Source of the DNA: DATAEY01 sp045805565
GTDB lineage: Bacteria > Actinomycetota > Thermoleophilia > Solirubrobacterales > Solirubrobacteraceae
Length of the DNA: 64,000 nt
NCBI GenBank assembly: GCA_045805565.1
Contig: JBJMKZ010000020.1
Location: 62,001 to 126,000 of the forward strand
Reading direction: 5' to 3'
Under the pieces are notes generated by a model. That model was given only the letters and a program-made list of their open reading frames with translations, did no database searches and had not been told where the DNA came from. Every line of letters begins with the position of its first letter. The stretch's first letter is position 1. Shown one piece after another: positions 18,005 through 25,348 of the stretch. The translations under genes were made by a program, and so were the position numbers.

Positions 18005-18010
18005 ACTGTA
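18005..18010 (-). promoter_or_regulatory. -10 element (TACAGT) for the zinc-ribbon gene
   Basis: On the minus strand TACAGT is followed by 10 nt and then GTG 17994. Confidence 0.5.
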
Positions 18011-18117
18011 CCAGCGGCCCCAGCCGGCCCCGGGCAGCGGCTTGCGGGTCGGCGGCGAGCCTCGCTGGCGGGCTTCCGACCCGGGTCCGAGGGCGAATCC
18101 GGCGCCCCCTTGGGCTC

Positions 18118-18123
18118 TAAGCT
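18118..18123 (+). promoter_or_regulatory. -10 element (TAAGCT) for the glycosyltransferase
   Basis: TAAGCT, 9 nt, then GTG 18133. It is divergent from the zinc-ribbon promoter about 110 nt away. Confidence 0.55.
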
Positions 18124-18132
18124 GGCGCGCCG

Positions 18133-19707
18133 GTGCGGCTCCTCATCTTCCACGGATACCTCCTGGGCGGGACCGGCTCCAACGTGTACAACGCCGGCCT
18201 CGCCGCGGCGCTCGTGCGGCTCGGCCACGAGGTCCACCTGCTCTGCCAGGAGCCGGAGCCGTTCGAGTACGACTTCGTGGATGCGGCGGCGACCTGGCGG
18301 GACGGCTCTCTCCAGGTGGAGCCACGCCGCGAGGTCGTGCGCTGCACGGTCTACCGTCCCGACGTCGGAGGGCTGCTTCCGGTCTACGTGGCCGACCGCT
18401 ACGCGGGCGTGGAGGCACGTCCGTTCCCGGAGCTCAGCGACGCCGAGCTGGAGCGCTACCTGGCCGCCAACGTGGAGGCGGTCGCGGAGGTCGCGGGACG
18501 GGCGCGGCCGCAGGTCGCGCTGGCCAACCACCTGGTGATGGGGCCGGTGATCCTCGCGCGCGCGCTCGCCGCCGGCTCCCAGGGCGTTCCCTACGCGGTC
18601 AAGATCCACGGCAGCGCGCTGGAGTACACGGTGAAGCCCCATCCCCGCTTCCTGCCCTACGCGCGCGAGGGGATCGCTGCCGCCCGGGGGGTCCTGGTCG
18701 GGTCGCGTCATACGGCCGACAGCCTGTGGGAGGCGATGGAGGATCCCGAGCTCCCGAGCCGAACGCGGCTCGGCCCGCCCGGGGTGGACGTCGCGGCCTT
18801 CGCGCCCCGCAGCGGCGAGGAGGCGGCCGCCGCCTTGCACGAGCTCGCCGAGCGGTTGGAGGCGCAGGACGGCGCGGATGGCGGCCGCGAGGCTGAGCCG
18901 GCCTTCGCTCGCGACCGCGCCGAGGCGGCGCGCGCGCTGCGCCGCCTCGAGCCCCGGGACGGACGACTGGTCGCCTTCGTGGGCAAGCTGATCGCCGCCA
19001 AGGGGATCGACCTGCTGCTCGCGGCGTGGCCGCTGGTGCTGGATCGGGTTTGCGGCACCCGGCTGGTGGTGGTCGGCTTCGGCGCCTTCCGCGCCAGCGC
19101 CGAGAGGCTGGTGGGCGACCTGGGAGCAGGCGACCTCGGGGCGGTCCGTGAGCTCGCCGCCCAGGGGCGCGCCGCCGAGGACGGGCCGTCCGGCCGCTTC
19201 CGCTACCTGGAGGCTTTCCTGGAGGCGCTGGCGGACGATCCCGGCCGGCGGTCGGCCTACCTCGCCGCCGCGCGGGCGCTTCCCGACCGCGTGGTGTTCA
19301 CCGGCCGCCTCGAGCACACCGAGCTGACGCAGCTGCTCCCGGCATGCGACGCGCTGGTCGTGCCCAGCACCTTTCCCGAGGCGTTCGGGATGGTGGCCGC
19401 GGAGGCCGCGGCCTGCGGGGCGCTGCCGATCAGCGCCGACCACTCGGGCCTGGCCGAGGTGAGCCGCACGCTGGCCGCCGCGGTGCCCGAGCCGGCACGA
19501 CAGCTGCTGTCCTTCGGGCTCGGTCCGCGGGCGGTGGAGGACTTGGCGGCGCGCATCTCGGGCTGGTTGCAGGCTCCCGCCTCGATCCGCCGCCAGACCA
19601 CACGGGCCCTGGTCGCCACCGCCCGCGAGCGGTATTCCTGGGAGGGCGTCGCCAACGGGGTGATCGCCGCCGCGCAGGGCCGGTTGGACGCCCTGCCGGC
19701 GCCCTGA
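18133..19707 (+). CDS. GT4-type glycosyltransferase
   Basis: 524 residues with the GT-B fold. The N-terminal MRLLIFHGYLLGGTGSNVYN is the usual acceptor-side loop. VAFVGKLIAAKGIDLLLAAW starts the donor domain, and PSTFPEAFGMVAAEAAACG carries the E-x7-E region that holds the nucleotide sugar. An insertion of about 60 residues (roughly 225-285, rich in Ala/Glu) separates the domains, and about 90 residues before the donor site are also unusual. It probably transfers a sugar from a nucleotide donor to a lipid, polymer or small molecule; no substrate can be named. Confidence 0.85.
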   Translation: MRLLIFHGYLLGGTGSNVYNAGLAAALVRLGHEVHLLCQEPEPFEYDFVDAAATWRDGSLQVEPRREVVRCTVYRPDVGGLLPVYVADRYAGVEARPFPELSDAELERYLAANVEAVAEVAGRARPQVALANHLVMGPVILARALAAGSQGVPYAVKIHGSALEYTVKPHPRFLPYAREGIAAARGVLVGSRHTADSLWEAMEDPELPSRTRLGPPGVDVAAFAPRSGEEAAAALHELAERLEAQDGADGGREAEPAFARDRAEAARALRRLEPRDGRLVAFVGKLIAAKGIDLLLAAWPLVLDRVCGTRLVVVGFGAFRASAERLVGDLGAGDLGAVRELAAQGRAAEDGPSGRFRYLEAFLEALADDPGRRSAYLAAARALPDRVVFTGRLEHTELTQLLPACDALVVPSTFPEAFGMVAAEAAACGALPISADHSGLAEVSRTLAAAVPEPARQLLSFGLGPRAVEDLAARISGWLQAPASIRRQTTRALVATARERYSWEGVANGVIAAAQGRLDALPAP

Positions 19708-19750
19708 GGCGAACCCGGCGGCGGTCGCGCGTGGGCCGCGGACGCTGGGA

Positions 19751-19756
19751 TAGAGT
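19751..19756 (+). promoter_or_regulatory. -10 element (TAGAGT) for the cytochrome c-cupredoxin gene
   Basis: TAGAGT, 9 nt, then ATG 19766. Confidence 0.55.
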
Positions 19757-19765
19757 TCCGCGCCC

Positions 19766-20500
19766 ATGCGGCTGGTCGCGACCGGATCGGCATCCCGCCT
19801 CAGCCGGCCCGCCGGCCTGGGCCTCGGTGCCGCCGTGCTGGTCGCGCTCGGCGGCTGCCAGGTCAAGCAGGGGCAGCCCGACCTGGTGAACGGCAAGCGG
19901 CTGTTCGTCTCCAAGTGCGGCTCGTGCCACGTCCTCGGCCGGGCCGGCACCAAGGGTCAGGTGGGACCCAACCTCGACCACGCGTTCCAGGCGGCCCTGG
20001 GCAGCGGCTTCGGACGCAGCTCGGTGCGGGGGATCGTCGACAAGCAGATCCTGTATCCGGCGCGCACCGGCCAGATGCCGGCCAAGCTGGTGACGGGACG
20101 CAACGCCCAGGACGTGGCCGCGTATGTCGCGGCGGTGGTGGCCAGGCCCGGCAAGGACACCGGCGCCCTGGCCACCGCGGTGGGCGGCGGCCAGAAGCCG
20201 CTGGCGGTGGCGAAGGGCGGAAAGCTCGATATCCCCGCCGACCCCAATGGCCAGCTGCTGTTCACGTTCAAGGACGCGCAGGCCAAGCCCGGCTCGGTGT
20301 CGATCAGCTCACCCAACAAGTCGTCGGTCGCCCACAACATCGCCATCCAGGGCCCCGGCGCCAATCAGGTGGGGCCCATAGGGCAGGGCGGCCATGTGTC
20401 CACCATCCGGGTCACGCTCAAGCCCGGGAGCTACACCTTCTACTGCAGTGTCGACGCCCACCGCCAGGGCGGCATGATGGGCAAGCTGACCGTCAAGTAG
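19766..20500 (+). CDS. Lipoprotein with fused cytochrome c and cupredoxin domains
   Basis: 244 residues. The signal peptide ends in a lipobox (LVALGGC). A mono-heme cytochrome c domain follows (GKRLFVSKCGSCHVLG, with distal Met in GQMPAKL), then a type I copper domain (about 150-244) whose ligands are the His of VAHNIAI and the Cys, His and Met of FYCSVDAHRQGGMMG. The two redox centres suggest an electron carrier on the outer face of the membrane, feeding a terminal oxidase. The gene overlaps the convergent ctaG by 8 nt at the edge of the oxidase cluster, which supports that role. Start set by the TAGAGT element and the signal peptide. Confidence 0.88.
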   Translation: MRLVATGSASRLSRPAGLGLGAAVLVALGGCQVKQGQPDLVNGKRLFVSKCGSCHVLGRAGTKGQVGPNLDHAFQAALGSGFGRSSVRGIVDKQILYPARTGQMPAKLVTGRNAQDVAAYVAAVVARPGKDTGALATAVGGGQKPLAVAKGGKLDIPADPNGQLLFTFKDAQAKPGSVSISSPNKSSVAHNIAIQGPGANQVGPIGQGGHVSTIRVTLKPGSYTFYCSVDAHRQGGMMGKLTVK

Positions 20501-21407
20501 CGCCGTGCCCCTCGAGCCGGGCGCGCAGCTCGGCGCCGCGCCCGGCGGCCACCGCGCGAGCCGCCCGCCGCTCGTCCAGCGGCACGCGGCGCGCGGCGGC
20601 CAGCTCCAGCAGCTCCTGACGCTCCTGGCTCTCGCGGGCACTGCGCAGGAAAAGCCACGCGAAGAGCCCGAGGGTCAGGAAGCTGCCCTCGACCATCATG
20701 ATCCCGCCGGCCGCGGCCTGGTCGTCCAGCGCCGTGATGCCCCAGCCCGCGGCGCCGGCGTGGTAGTAGGGATAGAAGACGGTGGCCGACCACAGCAGGA
20801 CGTTGGCCAGCACCGCGCCCGCCATGCGCACGCCGATGATATAGCCGAGGCGTCCGAGGTTGCCGAACCAGTCCGGCTTCGGCAGCGGGCCCAGCAGCGC
20901 CATCCACATGTTGACCCCGAAGGCGAGGAACATCGCGTGCTCGAGGGCGTGGACGGTGGAGTGACGCAACGCCGCCTGGTAGAGCGCCGGCAGGTGCCAT
21001 AGGTAGAGATCCACCGCCCACAGGGGCAGGGCGACCAGCGGGTGGGCGAGCGCCCGCAACCGTCCCAGGACCGGCAGCGAGAGCAGCGGCGCCAGCATCG
21101 GACCGCTCAGGCCGAGCACCAGCAGCAGAGCGCCGACGTCGGCCAGCAGCAGGTGCTGGACCATGTGGGCGAGCAGCAGCTGTTCGCTGAGCTCGTCGAG
21201 CGGAGGGCTCACCGCGACGACGGCCATGACCAGCCCCGCCGCGAAGCAGGCGATGCGCCAGCGCGCCACCGGGCGGCCCTGGGCGGCCAGCCTGCGGGCG
21301 CGCCGCCGGTAGCCCCACGCACAGACCAGGGCCACGAGGAAGGGAGGAAGCGCCTCGCCCAGGTGCGAGGTCAGCTCGACGCTGGCGAGGGAAGGCGCTG
21401 CGATCAC
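20493..21407 (-). CDS. CtaG/Caa3-type cytochrome oxidase assembly membrane protein
   Basis: 304 residues from GTG 21407, with about seven hydrophobic helices. The motif LLAHMVQHLLLADVGALLLVLGL and the following PVLGRLRALAHP, HALEHAMFLAFG and PYYHAG segments, with conserved histidines, fit the CtaG family that helps insert copper into the oxidase. An upstream in-frame extension lacks protein-like sequence. A -10-like TACCCT lies 7 nt before the GTG, inside the end of the preceding gene. The C-terminal 50 residues are charged and cytoplasmic. Confidence 0.85.
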   Translation of the reverse strand: MIAAPSLASVELTSHLGEALPPFLVALVCAWGYRRRARRLAAQGRPVARWRIACFAAGLVMAVVAVSPPLDELSEQLLLAHMVQHLLLADVGALLLVLGLSGPMLAPLLSLPVLGRLRALAHPLVALPLWAVDLYLWHLPALYQAALRHSTVHALEHAMFLAFGVNMWMALLGPLPKPDWFGNLGRLGYIIGVRMAGAVLANVLLWSATVFYPYYHAGAAGWGITALDDQAAAGGIMMVEGSFLTLGLFAWLFLRSARESQERQELLELAAARRVPLDERRAARAVAAGRGAELRARLEGHGAT

Positions 21408-21411
21408 GCAC

Positions 21412-22143
21412 TCAAGGGTACGGCGCGCCACTGGCCCGGCCCCGGCCGTCACCCGGCTCAGCGGACCAGGCCGAGCGCAGCGCCCGGGCCAGGAGCAGCG
21501 GGACGCCGACCGCCACCAGCGCCGCCAGCAGCCAGAACGTCCACGCCCCCACCACCGGCGGGTGAAACAGGGCCGCCCGCGCAAAGGCGGCGGGCAGCTC
21601 CTCCAGCAGCGAGATCGGCCGCTCGCGCAGGAATATGAGCTGGAGGTTGCCGCCCGCCGGGCGCTGCCCGCGCCCGCCGGCCTCGAGATCGCTCTGCGAC
21701 GACTTGGTGACCGAGGTCCCCACCAGCTGCACCGGCGCAGCGCCGGCGTTGTCCAGGCAGACGTCGATGTCCCGACCGCTGCGCACCCGCCCGACCTCCG
21801 CCGTCGCGGGGGCCCCCGGCGCGTCGATCCGCGTCCGGTATCCGGCGGGGACGCGCCCGACCCTGATCACGCCGCCGCTGCGGTGTTCGAGCACCGAGAC
21901 GCCCAGCGCCGGTCCCGGACGCCCGCCGGTGTCGGTGGCGGGGGCCACCAGCCCGAAGCGCTCGATCACCGGGATCCGGCGCTGGCAGGCCCGCTGACCG
22001 GGCGTCAGGGTGGCCACCGCCTGACGCGGCGCCACCCCGTTGGTGAAGGCCAGCCGGCGCTGGTCGGTGGCCAGCACGATCACCGCGGCGATCACCACCG
22101 CCGCGGCGCCGCCGAGCAGCAGAGCCCTGGCGCCCCTAGGCAT
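21412..22143 (-). CDS. Membrane protein of unknown function
   Basis: 243 residues with a transmembrane helix near each end (about 8-26 and 200-222). The roughly 170 residues between are beta-rich, contain two cysteines (RACQRR, DVCLDN) and are probably extracytoplasmic. I do not recognise the family. It overlaps the DUF2142 gene by 8 nt, so it may partner that predicted membrane glycosyltransferase. Confidence 0.7.
   Translation of the reverse strand: MPRGARALLLGGAAAVVIAAVIVLATDQRRLAFTNGVAPRQAVATLTPGQRACQRRIPVIERFGLVAPATDTGGRPGPALGVSVLEHRSGGVIRVGRVPAGYRTRIDAPGAPATAEVGRVRSGRDIDVCLDNAGAAPVQLVGTSVTKSSQSDLEAGGRGQRPAGGNLQLIFLRERPISLLEELPAAFARAALFHPPVVGAWTFWLLAALVAVGVPLLLARALRSAWSAEPGDGRGRASGAPYP
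21415..21420 (-). promoter_or_regulatory. -10 element (TACCCT) for ctaG
   Basis: On the minus strand TACCCT is followed by 7 nt and then GTG 21407. It lies within the last codons of the upstream gene. Confidence 0.45.
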
Positions 22144-23560
22144 AGAACCTGCCGACCACGATCCCCAGCGAGAACACCTGCAGGGCGAACAGCGCGACCA
22201 GCAGGGCGCTCACCGCCATGGGCCGGCGAGCGCGGGGCAGGTTGGCGAGAGCCGCGGCGACCGCCAGGCCGCCGATCGGCAGCAGCGGGAGCAGGTAGCG
22301 GCCCTGCAGCAGCGAGAGGTGGATGTCGAGGAACTGGCGGTACTCCGCCCAGTGGAGACCCACTACCAGCGCCCCGGCCGCCGTGCCCAGGAACGCCAGG
22401 ACGCCAAGTCCGACCCGGAAGCGCCGGCGCACCAGCGCCACCGCGGCGCCCGCCGCGATGACCGCGCATCCCACGGCGATGGAAGCGTAAGCCGCCGACG
22501 GGAGCAGCAGCTCCGCCCAGCCGAAGTTCCCCCAGCCGCTCTTGATCCAGACGTCGTAGCCCCAGAAGGCGGCCAGGTTGCGGACCGGCGTCTGGAACGG
22601 CAGGTTGGGGAGATAGGCCTGCCACAGATAGGACGCGAAGCCACGCAGGCTGGAATGCCCGCCGCCCGACAGGCCGCGCGCGAGGCGGTCGCCGGCCCCG
22701 CTGACCACCACCGCCGCCACCGCCACCCCCACCAGCGTGACGAGCGCGGCCACGCGGCCCAGGCTCGGCGACCCCCGACGCAGGACCCGCCGGGCGCCGA
22801 GCGCCAGCACCACCGCGACCGCCGGCAGGAGCCCGAACGAGCTGGCCTTGATCAGCAGCGCCGCCAGGGTCGCCGCCAGCAGGGCCAGCACGCCGCCCAG
22901 GGTCGGTCCGCGGGTCGCCAGCCGCACGCCGAGCCACAGGGCGAGCGCCCAGACCGCGATCATCCCCGCGTCGGGGTTGACGGCGGCGCTGATCGCGGTG
23001 GCGCCCGGGTGCAGCCCCACGAAGGCGGCCGCCGGAAGCTGGGCCAGGCGGTCGCCGCCGGTCAGCTCGCCGACCATCAGCCAGCTGGCCACGACCGCGA
23101 TGGCCAGCAGGACCACCGACCAGAGCCGCATCGCATACCACCGCGTGAACAGCCCGGCGCCCGCGGTGGCGCGGTAGGCGATCGCCTCCCAGGCGTAGTA
23201 GAGCGGCGGATTCCCGCCCGCGGAGTTGGAGACGCCGCCGTCGCGGCGGGCGCTCGCCGGCAGCCGGCGCTGGCGCTCGCGCCAGCGTGCGAAGGCCGCC
23301 GCTCGCCACTCCGGCCGGACGGACGGCTGGTAGATCGGCGCCTCGTAGTTGGACAGCCTGCGCGCGAGCTTCTGCTCGGTGGAGAACACGTCGTGGCCGC
23401 GACGCGCCTCCCGGATGGCCTTGTGACCGGTCTCCGCGAGCGTCTGGACGTAGGCGACGTGGACCGGCTCGTCCGGCGTCTCGGCGGGCGGCACCAGCAG
23501 TGCCCATGCCACGCCGGTCACCAGCACGGCGCCCAGCAGCGCGCGCAGGGGCGTCGGCAC
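22136..23560 (-). CDS. DUF2142-type polytopic membrane protein
   Basis: 474 residues with about ten transmembrane helices. The early motif PPAETPDEPVHVAYVQ and the lumenal NYEAPIYQPSVRP / NPPLYY region match the DUF2142 family, thought to be GT-C-like membrane glycosyltransferases. The GTG at 23560 is the only standard start. The frame is open for 40 more codons of plausible basic sequence up to a CTG that overlaps the previous stop (CTGA), so a CTG start is an alternative. Placed between ctaE and ctaG, it is an unexpected member of an oxidase gene run. Confidence 0.8.
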   Translation of the reverse strand: MPTPLRALLGAVLVTGVAWALLVPPAETPDEPVHVAYVQTLAETGHKAIREARRGHDVFSTEQKLARRLSNYEAPIYQPSVRPEWRAAAFARWRERQRRLPASARRDGGVSNSAGGNPPLYYAWEAIAYRATAGAGLFTRWYAMRLWSVVLLAIAVVASWLMVGELTGGDRLAQLPAAAFVGLHPGATAISAAVNPDAGMIAVWALALWLGVRLATRGPTLGGVLALLAATLAALLIKASSFGLLPAVAVVLALGARRVLRRGSPSLGRVAALVTLVGVAVAAVVVSGAGDRLARGLSGGGHSSLRGFASYLWQAYLPNLPFQTPVRNLAAFWGYDVWIKSGWGNFGWAELLLPSAAYASIAVGCAVIAAGAAVALVRRRFRVGLGVLAFLGTAAGALVVGLHWAEYRQFLDIHLSLLQGRYLLPLLPIGGLAVAAALANLPRARRPMAVSALLVALFALQVFSLGIVVGRFYA

Positions 23561-23676
23561 ATCGTCCAGGCGGGCCAGCAGCGAGCGCCGGACCGGTCGC
23601 CGCAGCGGAACCGGCCCCGTGGTGCCGGCGCTGCGGGAGGGGGCCGAGATCAGCCGCAGATGGCGCGGCGGGCGGC

Positions 23677-23787
23677 TCAGAGGATCGCCCGCCCCACCAG
23701 CACGAGCACCACGACCACGGCCGCGGTGACGGCCACGTAGATCAGGAACCGGAAGGCCTCGGCCTCCGAGCGCAGGGGATTGAGCAT
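23677..23787 (-). CDS. 36-residue membrane protein in the oxidase operon
   Basis: A single-helix protein: a short charged head (MLNPLRSEAEAFRF) and one hydrophobic segment of about 20 residues rich in Val, ending VGRAIL. It starts 17 nt after ctaE. Its position and form resemble very small accessory subunits of cytochrome oxidases, but I cannot name a family. Confidence 0.65.
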   Translation of the reverse strand: MLNPLRSEAEAFRFLIYVAVTAAVVVVLVLVGRAIL

Positions 23788-23804
23788 GGCGAGCGGGGGA
23801 GCGA

Positions 23805-24407
23805 CTACAGGATGTAGATCGTGGTGTAGACGATGATCCACATCACGTCCACGAAGTGCCAGTAGATGCCCGGGACCTCGACGCCCCGGTGCTCCCCCGA
23901 CGAGTAGTGCCCCCGGAAAGCCCGCATCGTGACCATCGACAGCAGCAGTAGGCCGATGCACACGTGGGCGCCGTGCAGTCCGGTCAGCCCGTAGAAGATC
24001 GAGCCCTGGGCGCTGTCATGGGGGGCGTAGCCGAGATTGACGTACTCGTTGACCTGGAGGAACAGGAAGGTGATGCCCAGCAGCAGGGTGGAGAGGATCC
24101 CCGCCTTCAACCCGAAGCGGTTGCCGTTGCGGATCGACGTCTGGGCCCAGTGCATGGTGAACGATGAGGAGATCAGCACCGCGGTGTTGACCGCCACCGG
24201 ACCCGTCGGGATCTCCTGTCCCGGCGCGGGCCACGGGTCTCCCTGCACCACCCGGATGAAGAAGTAGGCGGTGAAGAAGGCGCCGAAGATCATCACCTCG
24301 CTGATGATGAAAAGGAGCATCCCGAGCAGCTGCGGCTCCACCCGAGACGAGCGGTGCGGCTCGGGGGGATGCTCGGCGTGGGCGTGGGCGACGGCGGCGG
24401 CTTCCAT
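23805..24407 (-). CDS. ctaE: Cytochrome c oxidase subunit III
   Basis: 200 residues with about five transmembrane helices, the short Gram-positive form. Landmarks are LLGMLLFIISEVMIFGAFF, HWAQTSIRNGNR, GLTGLHGAHVCIGL and the C-terminal YWHFVDVMWIIVYTTIYIL with the conserved HFVD. Subunit III supports the stability of subunit I and proton uptake. ATG 24407 shares one base with the upstream stop (TGATG). It is the only subunit III in the window, so it may serve both oxidases, or the A1 set may lack one. Confidence 0.93.
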   Translation of the reverse strand: MEAAAVAHAHAEHPPEPHRSSRVEPQLLGMLLFIISEVMIFGAFFTAYFFIRVVQGDPWPAPGQEIPTGPVAVNTAVLISSSFTMHWAQTSIRNGNRFGLKAGILSTLLLGITFLFLQVNEYVNLGYAPHDSAQGSIFYGLTGLHGAHVCIGLLLLSMVTMRAFRGHYSSGEHRGVEVPGIYWHFVDVMWIIVYTTIYIL

Positions 24408-25240
24408 CAGCCGGCCACCTCGGCGCGGTCGCCCGCCATCACGTGCTCGACGGGAATCGGTGTCGATTCGCGCAGGCGCTCGAGCAGGTCGCCGCGCAGC
24501 CACGCCGACCGCGCTGGCGCGAAGGTGGACACCACGACCTCGTCGACGTGGAAGGCCTGCAGCGCGTTCATCGTGGCGGTATAGGGATCTGGGTCACCGA
24601 TCATCCCGGCGCACAACACGCCGGCGGAGCGCATGGAGGCCAGCGTGTGATCGAGGTGGCGACGCGCCTCGAGGGCCGCCTCGCCGGCCCCGCTGGACTG
24701 GGGCATGACCACGATGAACAGGTCAGGATCCTCCGACTCCTCGGCTTTCTCCCTCAGCCGCGAGATCAGCTGTTGGCTCTCGGCGGTCTGGTTGGCCACC
24801 ACCAGGGTGACCCGGGACGTCAAGCCGTCCTCGCGGATGTCGGTGACGATGTGCTGCACGGGAAGGCCCGAGGCGTCGGCGATTCGATCGACCAGGTCGC
24901 GCCGCAGCCATCCCGACCGGCTGGCCGGATGGGTGGAGACGATCACCTCGTCCGCGCGGTACTGGTCGACGGCGTCCATGGTCGCCGCGAACGGGTCGGG
25001 GTCGCCGATGTCGCCCACCACGTCGATTCCCTCCGCCGCCATGAACTGGCGCGCGAGCTCCACCCGCACCTCGGCGGCGTCGCGGACCGCCTCGTCGTAG
25101 ATCACGGCGCCGTGGCGCGGGCGGCTCTGGGGAACGACCAGGAAGAACCGGGCGTCGCCGCGAGCCGCGCGCTCGCGGACGGCCTCGAGCAGGGCCCGTC
25201 CGCCGATCGTCTCGTTGGCGACGACCAGGACGTTGGCCAT
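24407..25240 (-). CDS. Tandem-domain protein, universal-stress-like, function unknown
   Basis: 277 residues made of two related halves of about 130 residues. Half one begins NVLVVANETIGGRALLEAV and half two RVTLVVANQTAESQQLISR. Each half later contains a GDPDP motif (IGDIGDPDP-type in the first, MIGDPDPYTATM in the second) and VDEVVVST- or ADEVIVST-type strands followed by W-L-R-x-D-L. The alternating beta/alpha pattern suggests a nucleotide-binding universal-stress-like fold. There is no signal peptide, so it is cytosolic. Its start and stop each overlap a neighbour by one base (TGATG), embedding it firmly in the oxidase operon. Confidence 0.78.
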   Translation of the reverse strand: MANVLVVANETIGGRALLEAVRERAARGDARFFLVVPQSRPRHGAVIYDEAVRDAAEVRVELARQFMAAEGIDVVGDIGDPDPFAATMDAVDQYRADEVIVSTHPASRSGWLRRDLVDRIADASGLPVQHIVTDIREDGLTSRVTLVVANQTAESQQLISRLREKAEESEDPDLFIVVMPQSSGAGEAALEARRHLDHTLASMRSAGVLCAGMIGDPDPYTATMNALQAFHVDEVVVSTFAPARSAWLRGDLLERLRESTPIPVEHVMAGDRAEVAG

Positions 25241-25344
25241 CAGGCGATCGATTCCGCGGCCGCGTGCGTGCGGGGGCGCGGAAGGTAGTGCCACCGGCTT
25301 TGCCGCCGGTGCCGCCAGATGTGCGGGGTCGTGGAATCGGTCAT
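25240..25344 (-). CDS. 34-residue basic protein between oxidase genes
   Basis: A short open frame starting MTDSTTPHIWRHRRQSRW and ending AAAESIA. It is rich in Arg, His and Trp and has no membrane helix. Its ATG lies 4 nt after the subunit I stop and its TGA overlaps the next ATG (TGATG), so it exactly fills an otherwise empty 108-nt gap. This tiling is the main evidence; no family is recognised. Confidence 0.5.
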   Translation of the reverse strand: MTDSTTPHIWRHRRQSRWHYLPRPRTHAAAESIA

Positions 25345-25348
25345 CCGG

